A stretch of 64,000 nucleotides of DNA from Kosakonia sp. SMBL-WEM22 (lineage in GTDB: Bacteria; Pseudomonadota; Gammaproteobacteria; Enterobacterales; Enterobacteriaceae). The position numbers and the translations under genes were made by a program. The stretch covers positions 1,798,001 to 1,862,000 of the forward strand of contig NZ_CP051488.1 of assembly GCF_014490785.1 (NCBI RefSeq). The letters are read 5' to 3'. The notes beneath the pieces are model-generated. The model was not told the origin of the DNA and ran no database searches. It saw only the letters and a program-made list of their open reading frames with translations. Below are positions 1 to 9,658 of this stretch, one piece after another. Numbering within the stretch: the stretch's first letter is position 1; every line of letters starts with the position of its first letter.

Positions 1-14
1 TGAAGATTATCAAT

Positions 15-1688
15 ATGACTGAATCTTTTGCTCAACTCTTTGAAGAGTCCCTGAAAGAAATCGAAACCCGCCCGGGTTCCATTGTCCGCGGTGTTGTTGT
101 TGCTATCGACAAAGACGTAGTACTGGTTGACGCCGGTCTGAAATCTGAGTCCGCCATTCCGGCTGAGCAGTTCAAAAACGCCCAGGGCGAGCTGGAAATC
201 CAGGTTGGCGACGAAGTTGACGTTGCTCTGGATGCAGTAGAAGACGGCTTCGGTGAAACCCTGCTGTCCCGTGAGAAAGCGAAACGTCACGAAGCTTGGA
301 TCACGCTGGAAAAAGCTTACGAAGACGCAGAAACTGTTACCGGTGTTATCAACGGCAAAGTCAAGGGCGGCTTCACTGTTGAGCTCAACGGTATTCGCGC
401 GTTCCTGCCGGGTTCCCTGGTAGACGTTCGTCCGGTCCGTGACACTCTGCACCTGGAAGGCAAAGAGCTTGAATTCAAAGTAATCAAGCTTGACCAGAAG
501 CGTAACAACGTTGTTGTTTCCCGTCGTGCGGTTATCGAATCCGAAAACAGCGCAGAGCGCGATCAGCTGCTGGAAAACCTGCAGGAAGGCATGGAAGTTA
601 AAGGTATCGTTAAGAACCTCACTGACTACGGTGCATTCGTTGATCTGGGCGGCGTTGACGGCCTGCTGCATATCACTGATATGGCATGGAAACGCGTTAA
701 GCATCCGAGCGAAATCGTAAACGTTGGCGACGAAATCACTGTTAAAGTGCTGAAGTTCGATCGCGAGCGTACCCGTGTATCTCTGGGCCTGAAACAGCTG
801 GGCGAGGATCCGTGGGTTGCTATCGCTAAACGCTACCCGGAAGGCACCAAGCTGACTGGCCGCGTGACCAACCTGACTGACTACGGCTGCTTCGTTGAAA
901 TCGAAGAAGGCGTTGAAGGCCTGGTTCACGTTTCCGAAATGGATTGGACCAACAAAAACATCCACCCGTCCAAAGTTGTTAACGTTGGCGACGTAGTGGA
1001 AGTTATGGTTCTGGATATCGACGAAGAACGTCGTCGTATCTCCCTGGGCCTGAAGCAGTGCAAATCCAACCCGTGGCAGCAGTTCGCTGAAACCCACAAC
1101 AAGGGCGACCGCGTTGAAGGTAAAATCAAGTCTATTACTGACTTTGGTATCTTCATCGGCCTGGACGGCGGTATCGACGGCCTGGTTCACCTGTCTGACA
1201 TCTCCTGGAACGTTGCAGGCGAAGAAGCAGTTCGTGAATACAAAAAAGGCGACGAAATCGCAGCCGTTGTTCTGCAGGTTGACGCAGAGCGTGAGCGCAT
1301 CTCCCTGGGCGTTAAACAGCTCGCAGAAGATCCGTTCAACAACTACGTTGCACTGAACAAGAAAGGCGCAATCGTAAACGGTAAAGTGACTGCAGTTGAC
1401 GCTAAAGGCGCAACCGTAGAACTGGCTGACGGCGTTGAAGGTTACCTGCGCGCTTCTGAAGCTTCCCGTGACCGCGTTGAAGACGCAACTCTGGTTCTGA
1501 ATGTTGGCGACGATGTTGAAGCTAAATTCACAGGTGTTGACCGTAAAAACCGCGTAGTTAGCCTGTCTGTCCGTGCGAAAGACGAAGCTGACGAGAAAGA
1601 TGCAATCGCTTCTGTTAACAACAAACAGGAAGAAGGCAACTTCTCTAACGCTATGGCTGAAGCTTTCAAAGCAGCTAAAGGCGAGTAA
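15..1688 (+). CDS. rpsA: 30S ribosomal protein S1
   Basis: 557-residue S1, the full length usual for enterobacteria. S1 binds the leaders of structured or weak-SD mRNAs and brings them to the 30S subunit. Six S1/OB-fold repeats can be followed at roughly residues 21-87, 105-171, 192-260, 277-347, 364-434 and 451-520; the recurring pattern is a 'TDYGAFVDLGG..GLLH' core followed by 'VSLGLKQ'. The first two repeats dock on the ribosome and the remaining four bind RNA (family knowledge). The start lies only 14 bases into the window and has no strong Shine-Dalgarno, just GAAG before the ATG. This fits the known autoregulated, SD-poor rpsA leader. The promoter and cmk, the expected upstream neighbour, are outside the window. 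Codon use is that of a very highly expressed gene. Confidence 0.99.
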   Translation: MTESFAQLFEESLKEIETRPGSIVRGVVVAIDKDVVLVDAGLKSESAIPAEQFKNAQGELEIQVGDEVDVALDAVEDGFGETLLSREKAKRHEAWITLEKAYEDAETVTGVINGKVKGGFTVELNGIRAFLPGSLVDVRPVRDTLHLEGKELEFKVIKLDQKRNNVVVSRRAVIESENSAERDQLLENLQEGMEVKGIVKNLTDYGAFVDLGGVDGLLHITDMAWKRVKHPSEIVNVGDEITVKVLKFDRERTRVSLGLKQLGEDPWVAIAKRYPEGTKLTGRVTNLTDYGCFVEIEEGVEGLVHVSEMDWTNKNIHPSKVVNVGDVVEVMVLDIDEERRRISLGLKQCKSNPWQQFAETHNKGDRVEGKIKSITDFGIFIGLDGGIDGLVHLSDISWNVAGEEAVREYKKGDEIAAVVLQVDAERERISLGVKQLAEDPFNNYVALNKKGAIVNGKVTAVDAKGATVELADGVEGYLRASEASRDRVEDATLVLNVGDDVEAKFTGVDRKNRVVSLSVRAKDEADEKDAIASVNNKQEEGNFSNAMAEAFKAAKGE

Positions 1689-1799
1689 TTCAAGCACGCT
1701 GTCTCATTTGCGCTATAGCGCGACGTTAGTCGACCGTTATAGCGCAATTGGTGATGAGCAACTTGACAGATTACAAGATTCGTCCTGTAATCAATGACA

Positions 1800-1821
1800 A
1801 AGGGCGGCTACGGCCGCCCTT
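1800..1821 (+). terminator. GC-rich hairpin after rpsA
   Basis: A perfect 9-bp stem (AAGGGCGGC / GCCGCCCTT) closes a TACG tetraloop about 110 bases after the rpsA stop codon. The following bases (GTTCAAG) do not form a real U-tract, so it may only be a weak terminator or a 3'-end-stabilising hairpin that lets some transcription continue into ihfB. Confidence 0.6.
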
Positions 1822-1868
1822 GTTCAAGCTACTAAGCTAACCTTGCGTTGAAGGAGACCGGAGGAATC

Positions 1869-2153
1869 ATGACCAAGTCAGAATTGATCGAAAGACTTGC
1901 AAGCCAGCAATCGCATATTCCGGCTAAAGCTGTTGAAGATGCAGTGAAAGAGATGCTGGAGCATATGGCCTCTACTCTTGCCCAGGGTGAGCGCATTGAA
2001 ATCCGCGGTTTCGGCAGTTTCTCCCTGCACTATCGTGCACCACGCACCGGGCGTAACCCAAAAACAGGCGACAAAGTGGATCTGGAAGGCAAATACGTTC
2101 CGCACTTCAAGCCGGGTAAAGAATTACGTGACCGCGCCAATATTTACGAGTAA
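1869..2153 (+). CDS. ihfB: Integration host factor subunit beta
   Basis: 94-residue HU/IHF-family protein, the exact family length. It pairs with IHF-alpha (encoded elsewhere) to bind specific sites and bend DNA by about 160 degrees, serving replication, recombination and promoter architecture. The beta-ribbon arm segment 'RTGRNPKTGDKV' is present, with the DNA-intercalating proline at residue 64, as is the N-terminal helical dimerisation part. The ATG at 1869 is chosen because GGAGG lies just upstream and the length matches; an in-frame upstream start at 1848 would only add a non-conserved tail. It sits 180 bases after rpsA, as in other enterobacteria, with room for its own promoter. Confidence 0.98.
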   Translation: MTKSELIERLASQQSHIPAKAVEDAVKEMLEHMASTLAQGERIEIRGFGSFSLHYRAPRTGRNPKTGDKVDLEGKYVPHFKPGKELRDRANIYE

Positions 2154-2183
2154 GCCTTAGCGAACGCTAGCGTTTACTTGTCG

Positions 2184-2212
2184 AAAAAGCACTCTTCGGG
2201 GTGCTTTTTTCG
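2184..2212 (+). terminator. Intrinsic terminator of ihfB
   Basis: A 10-bp stem (AAAAGCACTC / GGGTGCTTTT, one G-T pair) closes a stable TTCG tetraloop and is followed by a T-run. It begins about 30 bases after the ihfB stop and separates that gene from comEC. Confidence 0.93.
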
Positions 2213-2370
2213 TTTTTAGCATTGCTCACTTTTTCTACCCACCTCGCAAAAATATGTCGCTGTAGCGTAATCCTGTAAACACCCCCCGACATGCGCCGCA
2301 AACCGCGGAAAAGACTCCTGACATCACTATCTCTGCGTCCCATACTGCGCCACACGACATGGAGGTGGAG

Positions 2371-4635
2371 ATGAGACTGACCGCGCTGGCCGCCTGTATA
2401 ACGCTTGGTATTTTGCCGCTGGCATGGCTGCCTGCGCTGCCGGGCATGAGAACAGTCTGGTGCGTCATCATTGCAGGATGCCTGCTGGCTTGTTTACGCA
2501 GCCTTGCGTTTCGTTACGCTGGCATCACGCTGCTTTTTTTAGCGTGGGGGATCCTTGCCGCAATGCAGGCGATCTGGCCCGCACAGCATCTGCCAGCAGC
2601 GCATCACCGTGTCGAGGTTGAAATCACCCACACTGACAATGCGACCCGTCACCAGGGCCAAATCCTTCGTCTTGACGGCAAGCGGCTTCTCGCAACGCCT
2701 GGCATTACGCTCTACGGGCAGTATCTACACGTTCCGGTTTGTGCCGGGCAACGCTGGGCAATGACCCTCCGCACGCGGGCCGTTCACGGGCAACTGAACG
2801 AAGGGGGCTTTGACGCGCAGCGCTATGCGCTGGCTTCGCATCAAACGCTTACCGGTCGCTTTATCGATGCCAGGTTACTGGAATCACGCTGCAGCTCGCG
2901 CGCAAACTATCTTCACTCGCTGGGCGAAGCAGTGGCTGAAAGGCAATGGAAAGCCGTTATTCTCGCGCTTGGTATGGGCGAGCGTGCTGCGCTTAGCCGG
3001 GAGATCAAGGAGACGTTCCGTCAGACGGGTACCGCACACTTAATGGCGATTTCCGGCTTACACATCGCGCTGGCCGCTATGCTTGGCTGGCTCTTTGCCA
3101 GAGCCGCACAATTTCTCTTCCCTGCGCACTGGATTAACTGGCGTTTTCCTCTCTTGACCGGGCTAGCCTGCGCGGTCTTTTACGCCTGGCTTACAGGGTT
3201 ACAACCCCCAGCGCTGCGTACGGCGATATCGCTTTGTGTCTGGGCACTGCTGCGTCTTTCCGGCAGGCAGTGGACGCCCTGGCAAGTGTGGCTTTGCTGC
3301 ATAGCCGCGATTCTTTTTAGCGATCCGCTCGCCGTGCTATCCGATAGCCTCTGGCTCTCTGCCTTTGCCGTCGCAGCTTTGCTCTTCTGGTTTCAGTGGT
3401 TTCCTGTGCCGTTCAATGCGCGCACATGGCTCGGTAGAGGGGCGCTTAACCTGCTGCATCTGCAGGTCGGGATGCTGTTTCTTTTGCTGCCCATGCAGCT
3501 CGCCATCTTTCATGGTTTTAGCCTGAGCGCGCTGGTGGCGAATCTGATTGCTGTCCCGCTGGTGACGTTTGTGACAGTGCCTCTCATTCTGGCAGGAATG
3601 CTACTGCATCTGGTCGGCTCCACATTTTTACAGCCGCTTTGCTGGGCGCTGGCGGATATGAGCCTGGAGCTGCTGTTTACGATTTTGCGCGGGCTACCGC
3701 CCGGCTGGGTTGATATTGACAAGCGTTGGCAATGGCTCTGTTGGGCACCGTGGCTGCTACTGATTGCGATACGTTTTCGCCTGTGGCGAATGCTTCCTGC
3801 CATCTGTGTAGCTTGCCTGACGCTGCTCGCTTTTCCTGTCTGGCACACCGCGCGGCCTGATGAGTGGTCAGTACATATGCTGGATGTCGGACAAGGCCTG
3901 TCGATAGTGATAGAGCGTCGCGGAAAGGCACTTCTCTATGACACCGGCACAGCGTGGCCTGGCGGCGACAGCGGGGCTCAACTGATTGCGCCCTGGTTAC
4001 GCTGGCATGGTCTGCAGCCAGAAGGGATTATTCTTAGTCACGATCATCTCGATCATCGTGGTGGACTGGATTCCTTGTTAAAGATTTGGCCGCAGTTATG
4101 GATAAGAAGCCCCATGGGCTGGGCAGGTCATGCGCCCTGTTTCCGTGGCGAGCGCTGGAAGTGGCAAGGATTAACCTTTACTGCGCACTGGCCGCTGAAA
4201 GAAACGCGCACGAAAGGGAATAATCGCTCCTGCGTAGTGAAGATTGAGGATGGACGTTACAGCGTGCTGCTCACAGGGGATATCGAAGAGCAGGGAGAGA
4301 TGGCGATGCTCAGTCATTACTGGGCGCATTTGCAGGCTACACTCATTCAGGTGCCTCACCATGGCAGTCAGAGCTCTTCAACATTGCCCTTTATACAGCG
4401 CGTCAGTGGTACGGCGGCTCTGGCGTCAGCCTCACGTTATAACGCCTGGCGCTTGCCCTCTAAAAAGATAAAAAAGCGCTACCAGCAACAGGGTTATCAG
4501 TGGTACGAAACGCCTCGCCAGGGGCAGATCACTGCTTCATTTTCGCCTCAGGGCTGGGAAATTCACGGCTTACGCGATCAACTTTTACCACGCTGGTATC
4601 ATCAGTGGTTTGGCGTCCCCAGAGATAACGGGTAG
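2371..4635 (+). CDS. ycaI: ComEC/Rec2-family membrane protein YcaI
   Basis: About 754-residue polytopic inner-membrane protein of the ComEC/Rec2 family, which forms the inner-membrane channel for single-stranded DNA in naturally competent bacteria. The N-terminal third carries two hydrophobic helices and the DUF4131-type periplasmic part ('RAVHGQLNEGGFDAQRYA'). The middle holds the Competence domain ('TAHLMAISGLHIALAA') with many membrane segments. The C-terminal part is a metallo-beta-lactamase fold with 'SHDHLDHRGG', 'LTGDIEEQG' and 'PHHGSQSS'. The start at 2371 is preferred over the in-frame ATG at 2359 because GGAGGTGGAG directly precedes it and it opens straight into a hydrophobic helix. 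In E. coli the homolog is linked to DNA uptake for nutrition (family knowledge); no other uptake gene except tfoX is visible in the window. Confidence 0.93.
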   Translation: MRLTALAACITLGILPLAWLPALPGMRTVWCVIIAGCLLACLRSLAFRYAGITLLFLAWGILAAMQAIWPAQHLPAAHHRVEVEITHTDNATRHQGQILRLDGKRLLATPGITLYGQYLHVPVCAGQRWAMTLRTRAVHGQLNEGGFDAQRYALASHQTLTGRFIDARLLESRCSSRANYLHSLGEAVAERQWKAVILALGMGERAALSREIKETFRQTGTAHLMAISGLHIALAAMLGWLFARAAQFLFPAHWINWRFPLLTGLACAVFYAWLTGLQPPALRTAISLCVWALLRLSGRQWTPWQVWLCCIAAILFSDPLAVLSDSLWLSAFAVAALLFWFQWFPVPFNARTWLGRGALNLLHLQVGMLFLLLPMQLAIFHGFSLSALVANLIAVPLVTFVTVPLILAGMLLHLVGSTFLQPLCWALADMSLELLFTILRGLPPGWVDIDKRWQWLCWAPWLLLIAIRFRLWRMLPAICVACLTLLAFPVWHTARPDEWSVHMLDVGQGLSIVIERRGKALLYDTGTAWPGGDSGAQLIAPWLRWHGLQPEGIILSHDHLDHRGGLDSLLKIWPQLWIRSPMGWAGHAPCFRGERWKWQGLTFTAHWPLKETRTKGNNRSCVVKIEDGRYSVLLTGDIEEQGEMAMLSHYWAHLQATLIQVPHHGSQSSSTLPFIQRVSGTAALASASRYNAWRLPSKKIKKRYQQQGYQWYETPRQGQITASFSPQGWEIHGLRDQLLPRWYHQWFGVPRDNG

Positions 4636-4671
4636 AATATGCGGCTATTTCAACAAGTGCTGGTTTTTTGA

Positions 4672-6420
4672 ATGCATAACGACAAAGATCTCTCTACATG
4701 GCAGACATTCCGCCGTCTATGGCCGACTATTGCGCCTTTTAAAGCGGGGCTGATCGTGTCGGCGATAGCGCTAATCCTCAACGCAGCCAGCGATACCTTT
4801 ATGCTATCGCTCCTCAAACCGTTACTGGACGAGGGTTTTGGTAAAACGGATCGCTCAGTGCTGCTATGGATGCCGCTGGTGGTAATTGGCCTGATGATCC
4901 TGCGTGGTATCACCAGCTACATTTCGAGTTACTGCATCTCATGGGTCTCTGGCAAAGTGGTGATGACCATCCGCCGTCGCCTGTTCAGCCATATGATGGG
5001 TATGCCAGTCTCCTTCTTCGACAAACAGTCAACCGGCACCTTGCTGTCACGCATTACTTACGACTCTGAGCAGGTGGCCTCATCCTCTTCAGGTGCTCTG
5101 ATCACCGTGGTGCGCGAAGGTGCCTCGATTATCGGGCTGTTTATCATGATGTTCTGGTACAGCTGGCAGCTGTCGCTGATTCTGATTGTGCTTGCACCTA
5201 TCGTGTCGATCGCCATTCGCGTCGTCTCCAAACGTTTTCGCAGTATCAGTAAAAATATGCAAAACACTATGGGGCAGGTGACCACTAGCGCAGAGCAGAT
5301 GCTGAAAGGGCACAAAGAGGTGCTGATGTTTGGCGGTCAGGAGGTAGAAACAAGCCGCTTTGACAAAGTTAGCAACAGAATGCGCCTTCAGGGGATGAAA
5401 ATGGTTTCGGCCTCCTCCATCTCCGATCCGATTATTCAGCTTATCGCTTCTCTGGCACTGGCCTTTGTGCTCTATGCCGCAAGCTTCCCGAGCGTAATGG
5501 AAACGCTGACCGCCGGTACTATCACCGTTGTCTTCTCGTCAATGATTGCGCTGATGCGTCCGCTGAAATCGCTGACCAACGTGAACGCGCAGTTTCAGCG
5601 CGGCATGGCGGCTTGCCAGACGCTGTTTGCGATCCTCGATAGCGAGCAGGAGAAAGATGAAGGCACCCGCAAAGTTGAACGCGCGCGTGGCGATCTCGAG
5701 TTCCGCAATGTGACCTTTACCTATCCGGGGCGCGAAACGCCGGCGCTGCGTAATATCAATCTCACCATTCCGGCCGGTAAAACCGTCGCACTGGTGGGGC
5801 GCTCTGGTTCAGGTAAAACCACTATGGCCAGCCTGATCACGCGCTTCTACGATATCGACGAGGGCGAAATCCTGCTGGATGGTCACGATCTGCGCGAGTA
5901 TACGCTCTCCTCACTGCGTAATCAGGTCGCCCTGGTTTCGCAAAATGTACACCTCTTTAACGACACCGTGGCGAATAACATTGCCTATGCGCGTACGGAA
6001 GAGTACAGCCGGGCAGAGATTGAGCGTGCCGCTGAGATGGCCTACGCCCTCGACTTTATCAATAAGATGGATAACGGTCTCGATACGATAATTGGTGAAA
6101 ATGGTGTCCTCCTCTCCGGCGGTCAGCGCCAGCGTATCGCCATCGCGCGCGCACTGCTGCGTGACAGCCCGATCCTGATCCTTGATGAGGCGACCTCTGC
6201 ACTCGATACCGAGTCCGAGCGCGCTATTCAGGCGGCGCTGAATGAGTTGCAGAAAAACCGCACCTCAATGGTCATCGCGCACCGTTTGTCGACCATTGAA
6301 CAGGCCGACGAGATTGTGGTGGTGGAAGATGGCCGCATTGTCGAGCGCGGCAGCCACACCGAGTTGCTGGCGCAGCGCGGGGCGTATGCGCAACTTCATA
6401 AGATGCAGTTTGGCGAATGA
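4672..6420 (+). CDS. msbA: Lipid A export ABC transporter ATP-binding/permease MsbA
   Basis: 582-residue half-transporter that works as a homodimer to flip core-lipid A from the inner to the periplasmic leaflet of the inner membrane. Residues 1-330 form six membrane helices. The C-terminal nucleotide-binding domain shows Walker A 'GRSGSGKTT' near residue 380, the signature 'LSGGQRQR' near 481, Walker B 'ILILDEATSALD' and the H-loop 'IAHRLST'. It begins 36 bases after comEC, and its stop codon overlaps the lpxK start by four bases (ATGA), so the two are translationally coupled and share the lipid A pathway. Length and motifs leave little doubt. Confidence 0.99.
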   Translation: MHNDKDLSTWQTFRRLWPTIAPFKAGLIVSAIALILNAASDTFMLSLLKPLLDEGFGKTDRSVLLWMPLVVIGLMILRGITSYISSYCISWVSGKVVMTIRRRLFSHMMGMPVSFFDKQSTGTLLSRITYDSEQVASSSSGALITVVREGASIIGLFIMMFWYSWQLSLILIVLAPIVSIAIRVVSKRFRSISKNMQNTMGQVTTSAEQMLKGHKEVLMFGGQEVETSRFDKVSNRMRLQGMKMVSASSISDPIIQLIASLALAFVLYAASFPSVMETLTAGTITVVFSSMIALMRPLKSLTNVNAQFQRGMAACQTLFAILDSEQEKDEGTRKVERARGDLEFRNVTFTYPGRETPALRNINLTIPAGKTVALVGRSGSGKTTMASLITRFYDIDEGEILLDGHDLREYTLSSLRNQVALVSQNVHLFNDTVANNIAYARTEEYSRAEIERAAEMAYALDFINKMDNGLDTIIGENGVLLSGGQRQRIAIARALLRDSPILILDEATSALDTESERAIQAALNELQKNRTSMVIAHRLSTIEQADEIVVVEDGRIVERGSHTELLAQRGAYAQLHKMQFGE

Positions 6421-7394
6421 TTGCGCGCATCTGGTCCGGTGAATCTCCGCTGTGGCTGTTGCTGCTACCGCTCTCCTGGCTCTATGGCCTGGTGAGCGGC
6501 GCGATCCGCTTTGCTTATCGCATCGGCTTAAAAAAAAGCTGGCGGGCGCCGGTGCCCGTTGTCGTGGTCGGTAACCTGACGGCGGGCGGCAACGGTAAAA
6601 CGCCGGTGGTTATCTGGCTGGTCGAGCAGCTCCAGCAGCGCGGTGTCCGCGTTGGCGTAGTCTCTCGTGGCTATGGCGGTAACGCCGATCGCTATCCGCT
6701 GCTGCTGACGCCGGAAACCTCAACAGCGCAGGCGGGAGATGAACCGGTGCTGATCTATCAGCGCACCGGCGCGCCGGTGGCTGTCTCTCCGGACAGATGC
6801 GAGGCGGTCAGAGCTTTACTGGCGCAGCATCCGCTGCAGCTGATCGTCACCGATGATGGCTTACAGCACTACCGGCTGGCGCGTGATAAAGAGATTGTGG
6901 TGGTCGACGGTGTGCGGCGCTTCGGCAATGGCTGGTGGTTACCGGCCGGGCCGATGCGTGAACGCGCGTCGCGCCTGAAAAACGTCGATGCCGTGATCAT
7001 CAACGGCGGTACGCCTCAGGCGGGCGAAATCGCCATGCGTCTGCGCCCGGGTCTGGCGGTCAACCTGCTGACGGGCGAACGCTGTGCAGTAAACGCGCTT
7101 GACCAGATTGTTGCGATGGCCGGAATTGGTCATCCTCCGCGCTTTTTCGCCACTCTTGCCGAGTGTGGCGCAATGCTTAAGCGCAGCGTGGCGCTGGCCG
7201 ATCACCAGACGCTGGCACAGAAGGATGTCGACGCGCTGCTCCAGCCCGGAGAGACGCTGGTGATGACAGAAAAAGATGCCGTAAAATGTCGTCCCTTTGC
7301 GCAGGCTAACTGGTGGTATCTGCCGGTCGATGCCGAGCTTGCGGGCGAGGCGGCGGAAAAATTATTGCTGGATCTGCTCACACTGGTGCGCTGA
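6417..7394 (+). CDS. lpxK: Tetraacyldisaccharide 4'-kinase LpxK
   Basis: 325-residue inner-membrane-associated kinase that phosphorylates the 4' position of the lipid A disaccharide precursor to give lipid IVA. One N-terminal hydrophobic segment (about residues 10-32) anchors it. The P-loop 'GNLTAGGNGKTP' occupies residues 52-63, and 'VTDDGLQHYRLARD' supplies the conserved acidic active-site motif. The start overlaps the msbA stop in ATGA. Together with msbA upstream and kdsB downstream it forms a lipid A/Kdo cluster. Length is within a few residues of the E. coli enzyme (328). Confidence 0.98.
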   Translation: MIARIWSGESPLWLLLLPLSWLYGLVSGAIRFAYRIGLKKSWRAPVPVVVVGNLTAGGNGKTPVVIWLVEQLQQRGVRVGVVSRGYGGNADRYPLLLTPETSTAQAGDEPVLIYQRTGAPVAVSPDRCEAVRALLAQHPLQLIVTDDGLQHYRLARDKEIVVVDGVRRFGNGWWLPAGPMRERASRLKNVDAVIINGGTPQAGEIAMRLRPGLAVNLLTGERCAVNALDQIVAMAGIGHPPRFFATLAECGAMLKRSVALADHQTLAQKDVDALLQPGETLVMTEKDAVKCRPFAQANWWYLPVDAELAGEAAEKLLLDLLTLVR

Positions 7395-7439
7395 GGATCG
7401 CCGCCTCGGCTGCGCCCTGTTGAATTAACAGGAACGCCT

Positions 7440-8672
7440 ATGACTGTGCCGCAACTTTCGCTCACCGCTGCTCGCCATCTCCATCTCGCCGCACAGGGCC
7501 TGCTGCGAAAACCCTCCCGCCGTGCGAAACCGGACGATATCCTCTCGACTATCCGGCGCATGTCGCTGTTGCAGATCGATACCATTAATATCGTTGCCCG
7601 CAGCCCTTACCTGGTGTTATTCAGCCGAATCGGCGCCTTTGAGCCGCACTGGTTGGATGATGCCCTGCGCAAGGGTGAGCTGATGGAGTACTGGGCGCAT
7701 GAGGCCTGCTTTCTGCCGCGCGAGGATTTTGCCCTTGTCCGTCACCGCATGCTGGCACCTGACAAAATGGGGTGGAAGTACCGCCAGGCGTGGATGCAGG
7801 AGCACGCGGCTGGAATCGAGCAGCTTATCGCACACATTGAAGCGCATGGCCCGGTGCGCTCCGCTGATTTTGAACATCCGCGTAAAGGCACCAGCGGCTG
7901 GTGGGAGTGGAAACCCCATAAGCGCCACCTTGAAGGGCTGTTCACCGCCGGAAAAGTGATGGTCATTGAGCGGCGTAATTTCCAGCGCGTCTATGATCTG
8001 ACGCAGCGCGTGATGCCGCACTGGGACGACGTGCGCGATCTGCTCACGCAGGAGCAGGCCGAAGCCATCATGCTGGAGAAGAGCGCCCGCAGCCTTGGCT
8101 TATTTCGTGCGCAGTGGCTGGCGGATTACTATCGTTTGCGTCGCCCTGCGCTGGCACAAGCGCTGGCGCAGATGCAAGAGGCGCAAACCATTTTGCCGGT
8201 TAATGTCGAAGGGCTTGGCCCTGCATGGCTACACGCCTCTTTGCTGCCGCTGCTGGAGCAGGCGCAGGCGGACAAACTCACCGCCACCCACAGCGCAGTG
8301 CTCTCGCCGTTCGATCCGGTGGTCTGGGATCGCAAGCGCGCGGAACAATTATTCGGCTTCAGCTACCGGCTGGAGTGTTATACCCCGGCACCAAAGCGGC
8401 AATATGGCTATTTTGTTCTGCCTTTGCTGCACCGGGGGAGGCTGGTCGGACGGATGGATGCGAAAATGCATCGCAAAACCGGCGTGCTGGAGGTGATTGC
8501 GCTGTTCCTTGAAGAGGGCGTTACGCCGTCGCTTCAGCTGGAGAGAGGGTTACAGCGTGCGATCACCGACTTTGCACGCTGGCAGGGTGCGCAGCGCATC
8601 ACTTTTTCACGTCTGCCCGATGGCCTGTTTTCATCATCGCGTGCCGGTCTGGAGATAGACGCGGCGTCATAA
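7440..8672 (+). CDS. ycaQ: Interstrand DNA crosslink repair glycosylase YcaQ
   Basis: 410-residue winged-helix DNA glycosylase of the AlkZ/HTH_42 superfamily. The E. coli homolog unhooks nitrogen-mustard-type interstrand crosslinks by excising alkylated purines (family knowledge). The catalytic Q-phi-D motif is visible as Gln45-Ile46-Asp47 in 'SLLQIDTIN', distinguishing this group from AlkZ (Q-phi-Q). Further conserved blocks are 'EYWAHEACFLP' and 'LSPFDPVVWDRKRA'. The start follows AGGAACGCCT. It lies in the lpxK-kdsB interval with no obvious link to lipid A synthesis, an arrangement shared with E. coli. Confidence 0.95.
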   Translation: MTVPQLSLTAARHLHLAAQGLLRKPSRRAKPDDILSTIRRMSLLQIDTINIVARSPYLVLFSRIGAFEPHWLDDALRKGELMEYWAHEACFLPREDFALVRHRMLAPDKMGWKYRQAWMQEHAAGIEQLIAHIEAHGPVRSADFEHPRKGTSGWWEWKPHKRHLEGLFTAGKVMVIERRNFQRVYDLTQRVMPHWDDVRDLLTQEQAEAIMLEKSARSLGLFRAQWLADYYRLRRPALAQALAQMQEAQTILPVNVEGLGPAWLHASLLPLLEQAQADKLTATHSAVLSPFDPVVWDRKRAEQLFGFSYRLECYTPAPKRQYGYFVLPLLHRGRLVGRMDAKMHRKTGVLEVIALFLEEGVTPSLQLERGLQRAITDFARWQGAQRITFSRLPDGLFSSSRAGLEIDAAS

Positions 8673-8722
8673 TTGCCTATGATAAGTTCAATCTGCTCAT
8701 CATCGGTTTCTCAGGAGGAAAG

Positions 8723-8905
8723 ATGGATCACCGTTTACTCGAAATAGTTGCCTGCCCGGTCTGCAACGGCAAGCTCAATTACACCCAGGATAAGCAGGAG
8801 CTGATCTGCAAAGTCGACAGCCTGGCATTCCCGGTACGCGAAGGCATTCCGGTGCTGCTGGAAAACGAAGCCCGCGCTTTAACCCCAGAAGAGAGCCGTC
8901 CATGA
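8723..8905 (+). CDS. ycaR: Trm112-family protein YcaR
   Basis: 60-residue Trm112/UPF0434 protein. It has the N-terminal zinc-knuckle half 'CPVCNGKL' and the family block 'SLAFPVREGIPVLL', but only a single further cysteine ('ICKVD'), so a full four-cysteine zinc site is not formed. A strong SD (AGGAGG) precedes the ATG. The stop overlaps the kdsB start by four bases, so translation is coupled. The molecular role of bacterial YcaR is not established; eukaryotic and archaeal Trm112 proteins activate methyltransferases. Confidence 0.93.
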   Translation: MDHRLLEIVACPVCNGKLNYTQDKQELICKVDSLAFPVREGIPVLLENEARALTPEESRP

Positions 8906-9651
8906 GCTTTGTTGTGATTATCCCCGCGCGCTACGCCTCGACGCGCCTGCCGGGTAAGCCGCTGGTCGACATTAACGGTAAACCGATGGTGGTACATGTG
9001 CTGGAGCGCGCCCGCGAATCTGGCGCAGAGCGCATTATCGTAGCGACCGATAACCAAGAGGTGATGGCCGCAGTGCAGGCGGTAGGCGGCGAAGTGTGCA
9101 TGACCCGCGCCGATCACCAGTCCGGCACCGAGCGTCTTGCTGAAGTCGTTGAAAAATGTGGTTTCAGCGATGAGACGGTGATCGTTAACGTGCAGGGCGA
9201 TGAGCCGATGATCCCGCCGGCGATCATTCGCCAGGTTGCAGACAATCTGGCGGCGCGCCGCGATGTCGGTATGGCAACGTTAGCCGTGCCGATTGAGAGT
9301 GCGGAAGAGGCCTTCAACCCCAATGCGGTGAAAGTGGTGATGGATGCGCAGGGCTATGCGCTCTACTTCTCGCGCGCCACCATTCCGTGGGATCGTGACC
9401 GTTTTGCCGCCTCGCGTGAGACCATCGGCGACAGCTTCCTGCGCCATATCGGTATTTACGGCTATCGCGCCGGCTTTATCCGCCGCTATGTCAGCTGGGA
9501 GACCAGCCCGCTGGAGCAGATCGAGATGCTCGAGCAGCTGCGCGTATTGTGGTACGGCGAAAAGATCCACGTCGATGTGGCAAGCGTGGTGCCCGGCACC
9601 GGTGTCGATACGCCAGACGATCTCGAACGCGTTCGCCAGGCGATGCGTTAA
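8902..9651 (+). CDS. kdsB: 3-deoxy-manno-octulosonate cytidylyltransferase (CMP-Kdo synthetase)
   Basis: 249-residue cytosolic enzyme that activates Kdo with CTP to give CMP-Kdo, the donor for the inner core of lipopolysaccharide. The nucleotidyltransferase signature 'IPARYASTRLPGKPL' fills residues 6-20; 'NVQGDEPM' and 'SRATIPWDRDRF' are the metal and sugar-binding blocks. The start overlaps the ycaR stop (ATGA). With msbA and lpxK it completes the cluster's link to lipid A/Kdo assembly. One residue longer than the usual 248. Confidence 0.99.
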   Translation: MSFVVIIPARYASTRLPGKPLVDINGKPMVVHVLERARESGAERIIVATDNQEVMAAVQAVGGEVCMTRADHQSGTERLAEVVEKCGFSDETVIVNVQGDEPMIPPAIIRQVADNLAARRDVGMATLAVPIESAEEAFNPNAVKVVMDAQGYALYFSRATIPWDRDRFAASRETIGDSFLRHIGIYGYRAGFIRRYVSWETSPLEQIEMLEQLRVLWYGEKIHVDVASVVPGTGVDTPDDLERVRQAMR

Positions 9652-9658
9652 GCCTCTC